DNA from: Candidatus Sulfopaludibacter sp. SbA3
Lineage (GTDB): Bacteria; Pseudomonadota; Alphaproteobacteria; Caulobacterales; Hyphomonadaceae
DNA: 64,000 nt
NCBI GenBank assembly: GCA_945913285.1
Contig: CAMEDD010000007.1
Span: 17,900 to 81,899, forward strand
Direction: 5' to 3'
Shown: piece by piece, positions 25,668 to 35,444 of the stretch
Layout: every line of letters begins with the position of its first letter
Numbering within the stretch: the first letter of the stretch is position 1
Notes under the pieces: model-generated
What the model saw: only the letters and a program-made list of their open reading frames with translations
The model's database searches: none
Told to the model about the DNA's origin: nothing
Program-made: the position numbers and the translations under genes

Positions 25668-26663
25668 TCAACCCGAGACGAAAGCCGCGCGGTCAACCAG
25701 ATGTTTCAAAGGCTCGCCCTGCAGATAGCGCGTGAGATTGGCGAGGAAAGTCTCGTCCGCCCCCGCGACCGTTCCGGGCGTGTCAGAGCTGTCATGCGGC
25801 GTGATGGCAATGGCAGGATGGCGCCAGAGCGGGCTTTCCGCCGGCAGCGGCTCGGTCCGCGTCACGTCGAGCGCCGCGAAGGCGGGACGGCCCACATCCA
25901 GCGCTGCCATGAGGGCATCTTCATCAACCAGCGCGCCGCGCCCGAGGTTCATGAAGAGCGCCTCCGGCAGCATCGCTGCGAAGAAAGCGGCATTCGCCAT
26001 GTTCTCCGTCTCCGGCGTATGGGGCGAGCAGAGCAGCACGACATCGGCGCGCGGCAGCTCAGCCATCAGCGCGGAGGGCGCCTCGATGCGGGCAGCGCCT
26101 GTCGCATGACCCGGAGTGCGCCGGATGCCGGTGACTTCGCCGCCGAGCGCCGTCACGCGGCGGCCGACCGCTTCGCCGATAGAGCCATACCCGATCACAA
26201 GCCAGCGCGAGCCGCGAATCTCGCGCGCATTCGTCCGCTGCCATTGGCCACGTGCCTGCTGGGTCCGGTGGGCGGGGCCAGCGCGCAGGAAATCAAGCGC
26301 CTGCCATAGCGCCCATTCGGCCATCGATTCTGCCTGGGTGTGGTTCGTCGTATAATACTTAGCCTTCTGGCCAATCATCACGAGGGCGGGGTTCTCGATG
26401 CCCGCAGCCGCCGATTGGAACCAGTCCAGTGCCGGGCTTTTCAGGATTCCGGTCATGAATTCGCGCACGGACGGGGCAAAGAAGGCGTCCGCATTGCCGA
26501 AAGCCATGTCCAGCGGGGGTAATTCGGCCAGCGCTGTGCTGGTCCAGCCATCGTGCGCCTTTCCTGCATCATCGACCGTCACAAAGCGAACAGCGGCGTC
26601 GAGCCCCTTGAGCCGGGGGCGAAGGCGCGCGAAAGTCCGCGCATGAAGAAGACACGTTTTCAT
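25668..26663 (-). CDS. D-2-hydroxyacid dehydrogenase
   Basis: A 331-residue NAD(P)-dependent dehydrogenase. The cofactor loop is GYGSIGEAVGRRV; the catalytic residues are Arg in NLGRGALVDEDAL, Glu in TRTEPLPAESPLW and His in ITPHDSSDTPGT. The catalytic domain halves at the two ends match the glyoxylate/hydroxypyruvate reductase type. The start is the ATG at 26663 (MKTCLLHARTF); the open frame upstream lies over the divergent gene and is not family-like. Its first 21 bases overlap the start of the divergent TIGR02301 gene. Confidence 0.9.
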   Translation of the reverse strand: MKTCLLHARTFARLRPRLKGLDAAVRFVTVDDAGKAHDGWTSTALAELPPLDMAFGNADAFFAPSVREFMTGILKSPALDWFQSAAAGIENPALVMIGQKAKYYTTNHTQAESMAEWALWQALDFLRAGPAHRTQQARGQWQRTNAREIRGSRWLVIGYGSIGEAVGRRVTALGGEVTGIRRTPGHATGAARIEAPSALMAELPRADVVLLCSPHTPETENMANAAFFAAMLPEALFMNLGRGALVDEDALMAALDVGRPAFAALDVTRTEPLPAESPLWRHPAIAITPHDSSDTPGTVAGADETFLANLTRYLQGEPLKHLVDRAAFVSG

Positions 26664-27065
26664 GCCGCCATGATTAGCCTTGCCTTGATGGCGGGCACAA
26701 GCTCTGCGCAGTCCGGCCTGCCGACGCGCGGACCCGATTATTTCCGTGATGCGGCCGAACTGGCCCGCCTGCTGGGCTCTGCCCACGCCATCCGGGTGCG
26801 CTGCAACGGCAAGGATGACCAGTACTGGCGCCGGTACATGGCGAACATGCTGGCCTACGAAGCCCCGGAGCCCGGGCCCCTGCGCTCCTCGATGGTGCAG
26901 GAGTTCAATGACGCTTTTTCCCGCGTCAGCGAGGATTACGGGTCGTGCGACGGCGCCGCGGTGAATGCCGAAGCGGGGTTTGCCGTGGCCGGACAGCGAA
27001 TCGCAACACGGCTCGCGAGCCACTATTTCCCCAGACGGGCCAGCAAGCGCGAAGGATCTGAATGA
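26643..27065 (+). CDS. TIGR02301 family exported protein
   Basis: A 140-residue protein with signal peptide (MKKTRFHAAMISLALMAGTSSA). The mature part has AAELARLLGSAHAIRVRCNG, a W-R-YM helix, and YGSC(D) near the end, the pattern of the alphaproteobacterial TIGR02301 family of unknown function (two conserved Cys). The start at 26643 overlaps the 5' end of the divergent dehydrogenase; a shorter start at MISLAL would avoid this but lose the basic n-region. It overlaps GGT by four bases. Confidence 0.8.
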   Translation: MKKTRFHAAMISLALMAGTSSAQSGLPTRGPDYFRDAAELARLLGSAHAIRVRCNGKDDQYWRRYMANMLAYEAPEPGPLRSSMVQEFNDAFSRVSEDYGSCDGAAVNAEAGFAVAGQRIATRLASHYFPRRASKREGSE

Positions 27066-28978
27066 TGCGGCATCTTATTGCGGGCAGCCTGGCCGCACTG
27101 GCCCTCGCTGGCTGCGCCCTCGTTGAACCGGCGCGCCTTGATCAACCCGCCATCGGCGTCCCGGCCGACAGGACCTCCGTGCTGATGCCCGGCCCGGTGA
27201 TCGAGAACGATGCCTATCCCAAGATCGGCCAGCGCCCGGAAGCCGGCCGTCCGATCGCCTCGCGCTCCGCCGTCGTCGCGCCGAACGGGGCGGCAGCCAC
27301 TGCCCATCCGCTCGCCACCCAGACCGCGCTCGATGTGTTGAAGGCCGGCGGCTCGGCGGTGGATGCCGCGATTGCCGCCAACGCCATGCTCGGCCTCGTC
27401 GAGCCCACAGGCAACGGCATCGGCGGCGACCTCTACGCGATCGTCTGGGACCCGAAGACGCAGAAACTTTACGGCTATAACGGTTCCGGCCGCGCGCCTA
27501 AGGATGCCACCCTCGCCGACGCGCAGGCGAAGGCGGACAAGTATGCAGGCGGCAAGAAGCTGCCCTCGTTCGGCTCCATCACCGTCACCGTGCCCGGCGC
27601 TGTCGATGGCTGGTTTGCCCTGCACGGGAAGTTCGGTAAACGTCCGATGGCGGACAATCTCGCCCCTGCAGTCCGTTACGCACGCGAAGGCGCACCAATC
27701 CCCGAGATGATTGCCTGGTACTGGTCGCGCGGAGAAAGCCGGTTCGGCCCGGCCTTCGAACGCGGCGAACTGGAAGAATTCGACAATGCGAAGAAGCTCT
27801 ACTTCAGCCCCGCCCCGGTGGCAGGTTCGCTGTTCCGCAACCCTGACCTTGCCAACACATTGGAGACGATCGGCAAGAAAGGCCGCAACGAATTCTACAA
27901 GGGCGTCATGGCGAAGAACATGGCCGCCTATCTCGGCAGGATCGGCGCCAAGCTCGACTATGACGATTTCAACGCCCACAAAGGTGAATGGATCGAACCG
28001 GTCTGCATCGAATACCGTCAGGAAGTGGCGGTGTGCGAACTCGGGCCCAACACGCAAGGCATCGCCGCGCTGCAGATGCTGCAGATGCTGGAACGCTTCG
28101 ATCTGAAATCGATGGGCTTTGGCTCGGCCGATGCGCTGACGGCCATGATCGAATCCAAGCGCCTCGCCTTTGCTGACCGGGCCATGGGCTATTCGGACCC
28201 GGCCTTTTCCGGTCTCGATCCGTCCATTTTCGTCGCGCCGGGTTATAATGCCGGGCGCGCCGAGGGCATCGACACCAAGCGGGCCGCACCGTCCGTTGCT
28301 CCGGGCACGCAGATCACGGAGGTCATCCTGCGCGATGGCGACACGACCTACCTGACCGTTGCCGACAAGGACGGCATGATGGTCTCGCTCATCCAATCCA
28401 ACTACCGGGGCATGGGCTCGGGCCTCGTGCCCGACAAGCTCGGCTTCATGTTCCAGGACCGGGGCGAACTCTTCAGCCTCGATCCGGACCACCCTAACGT
28501 CTACGCCCCCGGCAAGCGCCCGTTCCAGACGATTATCCCCGCCTTCGCATTGAAGAAGGATTATCCAAGCTGTCAGGTCCGCGCGACTGCGCCGGAACTC
28601 GCGTGCCCATACGAACCGTGGCTTGCCTTCGGTCTGATGGGCGGCGCGATGCAGCCGCAGGGCCATGTGCAGATCATCACCAACCTAGTCGATTTCGGCA
28701 TGGGCCTGCAGGAAGCGGGCGACGCCGCGCGCTGGGAGCATGATGGCGGGTGCGAGCCGACGAACCGGCTTGGCGATCCGTGCGATGTGGGCGCAGGCAA
28801 GGTCTTGCTGGAGCGCGGCCTTACGGATGCGACCGTCGAATTGCAGTCGCGCGGCTACGCGGTCGAATGCTGCGAAGCCAACTATGGCGGCTACCAGGCC
28901 ATCATGCGTGACTTCGACAATGGCACCTGGATCGCCGCCACCGAAATGCGCAAAGACGGCAGCGCGGATGGCTACTAG
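27062..28978 (+). CDS. ggt: Gamma-glutamyltransferase, lipoprotein-type
   Basis: A 638-residue Ntn hydrolase that cleaves the gamma-glutamyl bond of glutathione and related peptides in the envelope. LALAGC near residue 18 is a lipobox. AVDAAIAANAMLGLVEPTGNGIGGD marks the large subunit, and the self-cleavage/catalytic Thr is in GDTTYLTVADKDG (about residue 430), opening the small subunit. Four cysteines near YPSCQ/ELACP and CEPTNRLGDPC are an addition compared with E. coli GGT and could form disulfides. It overlaps both neighbours, indicating one transcript. Confidence 0.92.
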   Translation: MMRHLIAGSLAALALAGCALVEPARLDQPAIGVPADRTSVLMPGPVIENDAYPKIGQRPEAGRPIASRSAVVAPNGAAATAHPLATQTALDVLKAGGSAVDAAIAANAMLGLVEPTGNGIGGDLYAIVWDPKTQKLYGYNGSGRAPKDATLADAQAKADKYAGGKKLPSFGSITVTVPGAVDGWFALHGKFGKRPMADNLAPAVRYAREGAPIPEMIAWYWSRGESRFGPAFERGELEEFDNAKKLYFSPAPVAGSLFRNPDLANTLETIGKKGRNEFYKGVMAKNMAAYLGRIGAKLDYDDFNAHKGEWIEPVCIEYRQEVAVCELGPNTQGIAALQMLQMLERFDLKSMGFGSADALTAMIESKRLAFADRAMGYSDPAFSGLDPSIFVAPGYNAGRAEGIDTKRAAPSVAPGTQITEVILRDGDTTYLTVADKDGMMVSLIQSNYRGMGSGLVPDKLGFMFQDRGELFSLDPDHPNVYAPGKRPFQTIIPAFALKKDYPSCQVRATAPELACPYEPWLAFGLMGGAMQPQGHVQIITNLVDFGMGLQEAGDAARWEHDGGCEPTNRLGDPCDVGAGKVLLERGLTDATVELQSRGYAVECCEANYGGYQAIMRDFDNGTWIAATEMRKDGSADGY

Positions 28979-29621
28979 CCTGCCGGCAGAAGCCCCGCGC
29001 GACTGCCTCCTCTGTCCGCGCCTCGTGGCGTACCGCGAAGCGGTGCGTGCCAAGGAACCCGCATGGTTCAACGGCGCTGTGCCGAGCTTCGGCACGGAAA
29101 ACGCCAAACTCCTCATCGTCGGCCTTGCGCCGGGCGTCACGGGAGCAAACCGCACCGGCCGGCCGTTCACGGGCGATTGGGCGGGCGATCTCCTCTACGC
29201 CACGCTGGACAAGTTCGGTTTTTCAGAGGGCACCTACGCCGCCGATCCCGGCGACGGACTGAAACTGCCCGGCGCGATGATCACCAACGCCGTGCGCTGC
29301 GTGCCGCCAGAGAACAAGCCGGTCGGCGAGGAAATCAACACATGCCGGCCTTTCCTGACCGCGCGCATTGCGTCACTGCCGAAGCTGAAAGTCATCCTCT
29401 GCCTCGGCAAGATAAGCCATGATTCCACGCTTCGCGCGCTCGGTATCAAGCTCGGCCCGCATCCCTTCGGGCATGGCACGCGCTACGATGTTTCCGTAAA
29501 CGGACGGCCCGTGATCCTGCTCTCCAGTTATCACTGCTCGCGCTACAACACGAATACCGGGCGCCTGACAGCGGCGATGTTCGAAGACGTCTTCGCTGCC
29601 GCAAAGGAAGCCCTTGGCTAA
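28968..29621 (+). CDS. Uracil-DNA glycosylase, family 5 (UdgB-like)
   Basis: A 217-residue Fe-S DNA repair enzyme removing uracil and other deaminated bases. CLLCPRL gives two cluster cysteines at the N-terminus; motif A is GLAPGVTGANRTGRPFTGD, where family 4 would have a GExPG form, so family 5 is preferred; motif C is SYHCSRYNTNTGRLT. The ATG at 28968 lies inside the end of GGT (11-base overlap). Start upstream is not supported. Confidence 0.88.
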   Translation: MATSLPAEAPRDCLLCPRLVAYREAVRAKEPAWFNGAVPSFGTENAKLLIVGLAPGVTGANRTGRPFTGDWAGDLLYATLDKFGFSEGTYAADPGDGLKLPGAMITNAVRCVPPENKPVGEEINTCRPFLTARIASLPKLKVILCLGKISHDSTLRALGIKLGPHPFGHGTRYDVSVNGRPVILLSSYHCSRYNTNTGRLTAAMFEDVFAAAKEALG

Positions 29622-29648
29622 CCAGCCTGCATTGGTCAATCTGGCGCC

Positions 29649-30668
29649 ATGGAAACGCTCGTTGATCTTGCCGTTCTCGCAAACTGGATGGACACTCAGG
29701 GAGTGGGCGCTGGGCCTATCGAGAACGTTCAGCGCCTCGCGGGCGGCACGCAGAACATCCTCCTCAAGTTTACGCGCGCAGGCCGCGCCTTTGTCCTGCG
29801 CCGTCCGCCGCCGGTGCTGCGCGCCAATTCCAACGAGACGATGCGGCGCGAGGCCCGCGTGCTCGCCGCAATAAAGGGCACGCCTGTTCCGCATCCGGAG
29901 CTGATCGCGGCCTGCGCAGATGAGGCTGTGCTTGGCACCGCATTCTACCTGATGGAGCCTATCGACGGCTTCAACCCCTCAACGGGCTTGCCGGAGCCGT
30001 TCCGCTCGTCTCCGGAGCTGCGCCGCGAAATGGGTCTCTCCCTCGTCGATGGCATCGCGGCGCTCGGCGCGCTCGATTACATCGCCCTCGGCCTGACCGG
30101 CCTCGGCAAACCGGATAACTACCTCGAACGCCAGGTGAGCCGCTGGAAAGCGCAGCTGGAATCCTATGCCGAGGTTCCCGAATGGGACGGCCTGAAAGAC
30201 CTGCCCGATATCGGCGGCGTCAGCCGGTGGCTGGAGGAACACCGTCCACAGACCTTCCAGCCCGGTATCATCCACGGTGACTATCACCTCGCCAATGTCA
30301 TGTACCGGTTCGACACCCCGCGCCTCGCCGCCATCGTCGATTGGGAACTCACTACAATCGGCGATCCACTGCTCGATCTCGGCTGGCTGCTCGCGACCTG
30401 GCCCGAGGGCGAGGGCAGCACTGTTACAGTCACGCCGTGGGAAGGTTTTCCGTCTGCGGACGAACTCGTCGCGCATTACGCAAAGCAGACTACGCGCGAC
30501 CTCTCACAGATCCACTGGTACGGCGTGCTCGCCTGCTACAAGCTCGGCATAATCCTCGAAGGCACCTATGCGCGAGCCTGCGCTGGCAAGGCGCCGAGAG
30601 CCACGGGCGACCAGCTCCATGCAAGCACCATCGGCCTGCTTGAGCGCGCCAACCGCTGGATCAATTGA
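29649..30668 (+). CDS. APH/ChoK-type phosphotransferase family protein (ACAD10/11- or LvaA-like kinase)
   Basis: A 339-residue kinase-fold protein: LAGGTQNILLKF (nucleotide loop), IIHGDYHLANVMY (catalytic Asp loop) and IVDWELTTIGDPLLDLGW (metal Asp). This subgroup is the one fused to acyl-CoA dehydrogenase in eukaryotic ACAD10/11, and bacterial LvaA phosphorylates 4-hydroxyacyl-CoA. An acyl-CoA dehydrogenase of the matching type is at 3088. It is followed by a zinc alcohol dehydrogenase on the same strand. Confidence 0.88.
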   Translation: METLVDLAVLANWMDTQGVGAGPIENVQRLAGGTQNILLKFTRAGRAFVLRRPPPVLRANSNETMRREARVLAAIKGTPVPHPELIAACADEAVLGTAFYLMEPIDGFNPSTGLPEPFRSSPELRREMGLSLVDGIAALGALDYIALGLTGLGKPDNYLERQVSRWKAQLESYAEVPEWDGLKDLPDIGGVSRWLEEHRPQTFQPGIIHGDYHLANVMYRFDTPRLAAIVDWELTTIGDPLLDLGWLLATWPEGEGSTVTVTPWEGFPSADELVAHYAKQTTRDLSQIHWYGVLACYKLGIILEGTYARACAGKAPRATGDQLHASTIGLLERANRWIN

Positions 30669-30693
30669 CTCTCCGCAAAAAGGACACGCCGCC

Positions 30694-31737
30694 ATGAAAG
30701 CCCTTATTTACCGCGGCCCCCGCGACATCGCCTACGAGTCGATGAAAGACCCCGAGCTGTACGACGACCGCGACGCGATCATCAAGGTCGACAAGTGTGC
30801 CATCTGCGGCAGCGACCTGCACATCTATCACGGCGAGACCTTCTCCGAGGATACCGGCTACTGCGTCGGCCATGAGGCGGTCGGCGAAGTCGTCGAAGCG
30901 GGGCGCGGCGTGCGCCAGCTGAAAGTCGGCGACAAGGTGATGATCTCGGCGGCGGTCGGCTGCGGCCAATGCCGGTCCTGCCTGGCGGGAATCGTCAATC
31001 GCTGTGAGAACAATGCTGCCGGTTGCTACGGCCTCTCTGCGAAACTACAGGGCTGCCAGGCTGAATTCGTTCGTGTGCCGGCGGCCGATTTCAACGCACA
31101 GAAAATTCCGGACGGCATTACCGCCGACCAGGCCCTGATGATGACCGACGCACTCGCCACCGCCTGGTTCGGCGCCCGTAATGCCGATATAAAGCCCGGC
31201 GCCACAGTGGGCGTCTTTGGCCTCGGCCCGATCGGCCTGCTCGCGGCAGAAGCCGCCTTCATCATGGGCGCCTCGCGCGTGTTCGGTATCGACCTCGTGG
31301 AGGGCCGCCGCGCCATGGGCCACGCCTTCGGAATGGACACGCCAGACCCTGCCACCGCACGCGAGTACATCAACGAAGCCACCAAAGGCCGGATGTGTGA
31401 CAGCGTGATTGAAGCGGTCGGGCATTCAGCTACCATCCGGGCATCGCTCGGCCTGGCCGGCCGGCGCGCCACCGTCTCGGTGGTGGGCGTCAATCAGGAT
31501 CGCAGCTTTGATTTCCCGATGTCGAGGGCCTTCGGAATGGGCCTGACATTCCGTATCGGGACATGTTCGGTGCCGCAGGAATGGCCGGAGCTGATCCCGC
31601 TGGTCCAGTCGGGCCGGATCAAGCCGGAGCGTTACATCAGCCACACATTGCCGCTCTCGGACGGAAAGCACGCCTATGACATCTTCGACCGCCGCGTCGA
31701 CGGCGCGATGAAGATGGTGTTCGATTTGGGGCTTTAG
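30694..31737 (+). CDS. Zinc-dependent alcohol dehydrogenase
   Basis: A 347-residue medium-chain dehydrogenase. [13 protein letters not shown] supplies the catalytic zinc Cys, GHEAVGEV the His/Glu pair, [15 protein letters not shown] the four structural-zinc cysteines, and [16 protein letters not shown] the NAD(P) loop. The ATG at 30694 has AAAAGGA before it. It follows the APH kinase by 25 bases and may oxidise a hydroxy intermediate of the same pathway. It converges on smpB, with stops overlapping by four bases. Confidence 0.92.
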   Translation: MKALIYRGPRDIAYESMKDPELYDDRDAIIKVDKCAICGSDLHIYHGETFSEDTGYCVGHEAVGEVVEAGRGVRQLKVGDKVMISAAVGCGQCRSCLAGIVNRCENNAAGCYGLSAKLQGCQAEFVRVPAADFNAQKIPDGITADQALMMTDALATAWFGARNADIKPGATVGVFGLGPIGLLAAEAAFIMGASRVFGIDLVEGRRAMGHAFGMDTPDPATAREYINEATKGRMCDSVIEAVGHSATIRASLGLAGRRATVSVVGVNQDRSFDFPMSRAFGMGLTFRIGTCSVPQEWPELIPLVQSGRIKPERYISHTLPLSDGKHAYDIFDRRVDGAMKMVFDLGL

Positions 31738-32222
31738 CCGCCCTTCATGATCCGCGCCTTGTCGCGCGCCCAGTCGCGCTTGGCTTCGTTCTCGCGCTTA
31801 TCATGCGCCTTGCGCCCCGTGGCGACGCCGATCAGCAGTTTCGCGCGGCCCTTGTCGTTGAAGTAGAGTTTCAGCGGCACGATCGTGCGCCCTGCCCGCT
31901 CCACTTCCTGCGAGAGCTTCATCAGCTGCCGCTTCGACACCAGCAGCTTGCGCTTGCGGCGCGGCTCATGGTTGAACCGGTTCGCGCCGCCATAGGTCTG
32001 GATTTCGGCATTGATCAGCCAGAGCTCGCCTTGCTCGACCGACGCATACGCCTCGGCAATGTTCGCCTTGCCGTCGCGCAGGGATTTCACTTCCGAGCCG
32101 ACCAGCATCACGCCGGCCTCGAGCGTATCCTCTACGGAATATTCGCGGCGGGAGCGCCGGTTCTCGGCGACCATCCCGTCTGTGCGGCCTTTGACGGCAG
32201 GAACCTTCGGCTTGGTGGCCAT
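31734..32222 (-). CDS. smpB: SsrA-binding protein SmpB
   Basis: SmpB delivers tmRNA to stalled ribosomes. The 162-residue product has the family core [28 protein letters not shown], and the basic C-terminal tail ([23 protein letters not shown]) that enters the mRNA channel. The start is the ATG at 32222, five bases after dapA's stop; the two form an operon, a common alphaproteobacterial order. No ssrA gene is in the window. Confidence 0.96.
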   Translation of the reverse strand: MATKPKVPAVKGRTDGMVAENRRSRREYSVEDTLEAGVMLVGSEVKSLRDGKANIAEAYASVEQGELWLINAEIQTYGGANRFNHEPRRKRKLLVSKRQLMKLSQEVERAGRTIVPLKLYFNDKGRAKLLIGVATGRKAHDKRENEAKRDWARDKARIMKGG

Positions 32223-32227
32223 GGTGG

Positions 32228-33109
32228 TCAGATGTTTACGCCGGCACGGCGCAGCGCCGCGTCGATCTGCGCGCGTGCCTCGGTATCCGGCGGCGTGATC
32301 GGCAGGCGAACCTCGTCCGTACACAAACCCATCCGCGACAGCGCATACTTCGCCGGCCCCGGCGACGGCGAAGAGAACATCGCACGGTGCAGCAGCACAA
32401 GCCGCTGGTTGATTGCCCGGGCAGTTTCGAGGTCGCCGTCATCAAACGCGGCATGCATCGCGGCGCAGGCCTCCGGCAACACGTTCGCGGTCACCGAGAT
32501 ACACCCGGCCCCGCCCATGGCGCGGTGGCCCAGCGCGCTCGAATCCTCGCCCGAGAGCTGGATGAATTGCTCGTCCGGCCCGATCAGGTGCTGATGCAGC
32601 GCCACGCGCTCCATCTCGTCGCTCGCATCCTTGATGCCGATGATGTTTGGCAGCGCGGCCAGCGCCGCGACCGTCGGCGGCATCAAATCGACAATCGTGC
32701 GCCCGGGCACATTGTAGAGGAAGATGGGCAGCGCGACGGCGTCATTGATCGCCTTGAAGTGCGCAAAGAGGCCCGACTGATTCGGCTTGTTGTAATAGGG
32801 GCAGACGACCAGCGCCGCGTCCGCGCCCACCGCCTTGGCATGGCGCACGAGGTCGATGGCCTCGTCCGTCGCGTTGGAGCCGGCCCCCGCGATCACCGGC
32901 ACCCGGCCGGCCGCCACTTCAACGCAAAGCGAGACGACCGCCTTGTGCTCCTCGGTCGAGAGCGTTGAGGTCTCTCCGGTTGTGCCAACTGGCACCAGCG
33001 CCGCCGAGCCGCCCAAAATCTGGCGCTCGACCAGCGCGGCAAACGCCTCTTTATCCACCGCTCCGTTCCGGAACGGCGTGACGAGCGCGGGAATGGAGCC
33101 AGAGAACAT
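32228..33109 (-). CDS. dapA: 4-hydroxy-tetrahydrodipicolinate synthase DapA
   Basis: DapA condenses pyruvate and aspartate semialdehyde, the first step to lysine and diaminopimelate for peptidoglycan. The 293-residue TIM barrel shows [19 protein letters not shown], the catalytic Tyr in YNVPGRT and the Schiff-base Lys in IGIKDAS. The start is the ATG at 33109; the frame stays open for 740 more bases only as an antisense shadow of slt. Operon with smpB. Confidence 0.95.
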   Translation of the reverse strand: MFSGSIPALVTPFRNGAVDKEAFAALVERQILGGSAALVPVGTTGETSTLSTEEHKAVVSLCVEVAAGRVPVIAGAGSNATDEAIDLVRHAKAVGADAALVVCPYYNKPNQSGLFAHFKAINDAVALPIFLYNVPGRTIVDLMPPTVAALAALPNIIGIKDASDEMERVALHQHLIGPDEQFIQLSGEDSSALGHRAMGGAGCISVTANVLPEACAAMHAAFDDGDLETARAINQRLVLLHRAMFSSPSPGPAKYALSRMGLCTDEVRLPITPPDTEARAQIDAALRRAGVNI

Positions 33110-33220
33110 CTTAATCTTGCCAGTTTTACGGGAATAGGTTTCAGGAAATTGTGGGAAAGGCGTGCTAGGCTGCTGAGCTTGGATTGTCACGCTTCGGCAC
33201 GGAAATAAACATAGGCGGCC

Positions 33221-35356
33221 ATGACACTTACCCGGAATTTCGTAGTTTTTGTGTCGCTCGCGGCGCTGCTGTCGGGCAGCGCGGTGCCTGGTACGCCCGA
33301 GACCCCCAGCCTTAAGCCGGGCGCCGTCCAACCGATGCCGGTCCAGCCCGCGCCAGCAGCCCCCGTCCTTCCGGCCGCGCAGCCCGCCGTGCCGCCGGGC
33401 GTGCAACCTGTCTCGCCCGCGCCCGCCCTGCCTGCCATCGGCCCGGTCCTTGCCCCCAGCTCGGGCAACGTCCTGTACCTGCGCCGCGCCATCTCTGCCG
33501 CCAATACGGGCCAATGGGCAGAACTGTCGGCCCTGCAATATGCAGCGCCCGATCCAGCCCTGAAAAACCTGATCATGTGGATGCGCGCCAGCGAAGGCGT
33601 GCCCGGGATGAGCTTCGACGAACTCGATCTGGCGCTGACCCTGCTGGAGGGCTGGCCGCAAACCTCCAAAATGCGCCAGCGCGCCGAAGAGATCATCGAG
33701 ATGTCCGCGCTCGACGCCAAGGCGCGCATCGCCTGGCTTGACAAGTCCGGTCCGCAGACCGGCGCGGGCAAGGTGGCCCTCGCCAACGCCTTGCGCGATA
33801 CAGGCGACCGGGTCCGCTCGGACACCGTCATCAAGGACGTCTGGCGCAACCACTCGCTGGACGGCGAACTGCAGCGGATCGTGCTGGCCCGTTACGGCCA
33901 GTCCCTAAGCCAGGATGACCACCGCGCCCGCGTCGATCTCCTGCTCTGGAGCGGCCAGACGAGCCTCGCCGAAAACCTGAAGCCGCAACTGGCCGCAGAT
34001 CATCGCAAGCTCGTCGATGCGCGCATCGGCGTCTCGCGGCGCGCCAAGAATGTCGACGCGCTGATCGCCGCCGTCCCGGCTCACCTTCAAGCCCACCCGG
34101 GCCTTCTTTATGAGCGCGCAAAATGGCGCCGCCAGAAGAAGGTCGAAGGCGGATCGGACCTCCTGCGCAAGATCAACGGCAAGGACGTGCCCGCCGCCGG
34201 CCGCGGCAAGCTCTGGGATGAGCGCGCGATTGTCATCCGTGACGAGATCAAGGTGCGAAAGTACAACGTCGCCTACCAGCTGGCCGCGCCGCACGGCATG
34301 AGCAGCGGCGCGGACTTTGCGGACGCTGAATGGCTGGCCGGCTGGATTGCGCTGCGCCTCAACGGCGATGCAACCCGCGGCCTCGGCCATTTCGAAACCT
34401 TCACGGCCGGTGTCTGGAGCCCGGTCAGTGTCGCACGCGGCTATTACTGGACCGGCCGGGCACGTGATGCCCTCGGCCAGTCCGAGCCGGCCGCGACCGC
34501 CTATAGCGCCGCCGCCACCCACAAGTTCACTTATTATGGCCAGCTCGCGTCCGAGCGGGCTGGCGACAATGCGATCAATCTCGGTGCAGCGCCTGTTCCG
34601 ACTGCGCAAGATCAGGCCCGGTTCAACGCGATGCCTGTCGTGCAGGCCATGCGCCTGCTCGGTGAAGCGGGCGAGACGGAGAGCTTGCGCAACTTCGCCT
34701 TCTTCCTCGATGACCAGCTGACCCTGCCGGTCGATTACGAAATGCTCTCGGCACTGACGAATGCCTACACCTCGCCGGATGTCGGCGTGCGGGTCGGCAA
34801 GGCGGGCCTGCAGAAGGGCATCGTCGCCCCTGGCGCTGCCTACCCTGTGCTGAGCCCTGCGATCTCCCGCAAGCCGAATGTCGAGCGGGCCTTCGTGCTC
34901 GCCATCACGCGCCAGGAAAGCGAGTTCAATCCCAAGGCCACCAGCCGGGTCGGCGCGCGCGGCCTGATGCAGTTCATGCCCGCCACCGCCAAGGCCGAGG
35001 CCCGCCTGCGCGGCATGCCTTACCAGCAATCCTGGCTGACAGACGATCCCGGCTACAACATGACGCTGGGCGGCCTGCACCTCGACACGCTGCTCAGCCA
35101 GTTCGGCGGCAGCTACATCATGACGGCCGCGGCCTACAATGCCGGCCCTTCCCGCCCCAACCAATGGGCGCGCGATTACGGCGATCCGCGCACGGGCCAG
35201 ATCGACCCGATCGACTGGGTTGAATTCGTGCCCTTTTCCGAGACGCGCAACTACATCCAGCGCGTGCTCGAGAACATTCAGGTCTATCGTCACCGCATCA
35301 CCGGCGAACCCGCCGATGCCCGCCTCGGCGAAGACCTGAAACGCGGGCGGAAGTAA
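33221..35356 (+). CDS. slt: Soluble-type lytic murein transglycosylase
   Basis: A 711-residue periplasmic enzyme cutting peptidoglycan glycan strands. Signal peptide at residues 1-20, then a Pro/Ala-rich linker (about 25-75) longer than in E. coli Slt70, a long alpha-superhelical U-domain, and a C-terminal SLT domain with the catalytic Glu in [12 protein letters not shown], then [11 protein letters not shown] and [11 protein letters not shown]. It is divergent from dapA, 111 bases apart, so diaminopimelate supply and murein turnover share a promoter region. Confidence 0.93.
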   Translation: MTLTRNFVVFVSLAALLSGSAVPGTPETPSLKPGAVQPMPVQPAPAAPVLPAAQPAVPPGVQPVSPAPALPAIGPVLAPSSGNVLYLRRAISAANTGQWAELSALQYAAPDPALKNLIMWMRASEGVPGMSFDELDLALTLLEGWPQTSKMRQRAEEIIEMSALDAKARIAWLDKSGPQTGAGKVALANALRDTGDRVRSDTVIKDVWRNHSLDGELQRIVLARYGQSLSQDDHRARVDLLLWSGQTSLAENLKPQLAADHRKLVDARIGVSRRAKNVDALIAAVPAHLQAHPGLLYERAKWRRQKKVEGGSDLLRKINGKDVPAAGRGKLWDERAIVIRDEIKVRKYNVAYQLAAPHGMSSGADFADAEWLAGWIALRLNGDATRGLGHFETFTAGVWSPVSVARGYYWTGRARDALGQSEPAATAYSAAATHKFTYYGQLASERAGDNAINLGAAPVPTAQDQARFNAMPVVQAMRLLGEAGETESLRNFAFFLDDQLTLPVDYEMLSALTNAYTSPDVGVRVGKAGLQKGIVAPGAAYPVLSPAISRKPNVERAFVLAITRQESEFNPKATSRVGARGLMQFMPATAKAEARLRGMPYQQSWLTDDPGYNMTLGGLHLDTLLSQFGGSYIMTAAAYNAGPSRPNQWARDYGDPRTGQIDPIDWVEFVPFSETRNYIQRVLENIQVYRHRITGEPADARLGEDLKRGRK

Positions 35357-35444
35357 CAGGACACTTTACGGCGGCTCTTCGGTCCGGCGCTTGCGCCGTG
35401 ACGGTCACAATGCTGTGTGCACGGGAAGCTGAGGGAGAGTACCG

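Noticed and set aside
27023..28666. 547-residue minus-strand open frame over GGT
   Set aside because: Shadow of the intact gamma-glutamyltransferase gene, no domain pattern.
33110..33853. Long N-terminal extension of dapA
   Set aside because: Covers the divergent promoter and the start of slt; DapA similarity begins at the ATG at 33109.
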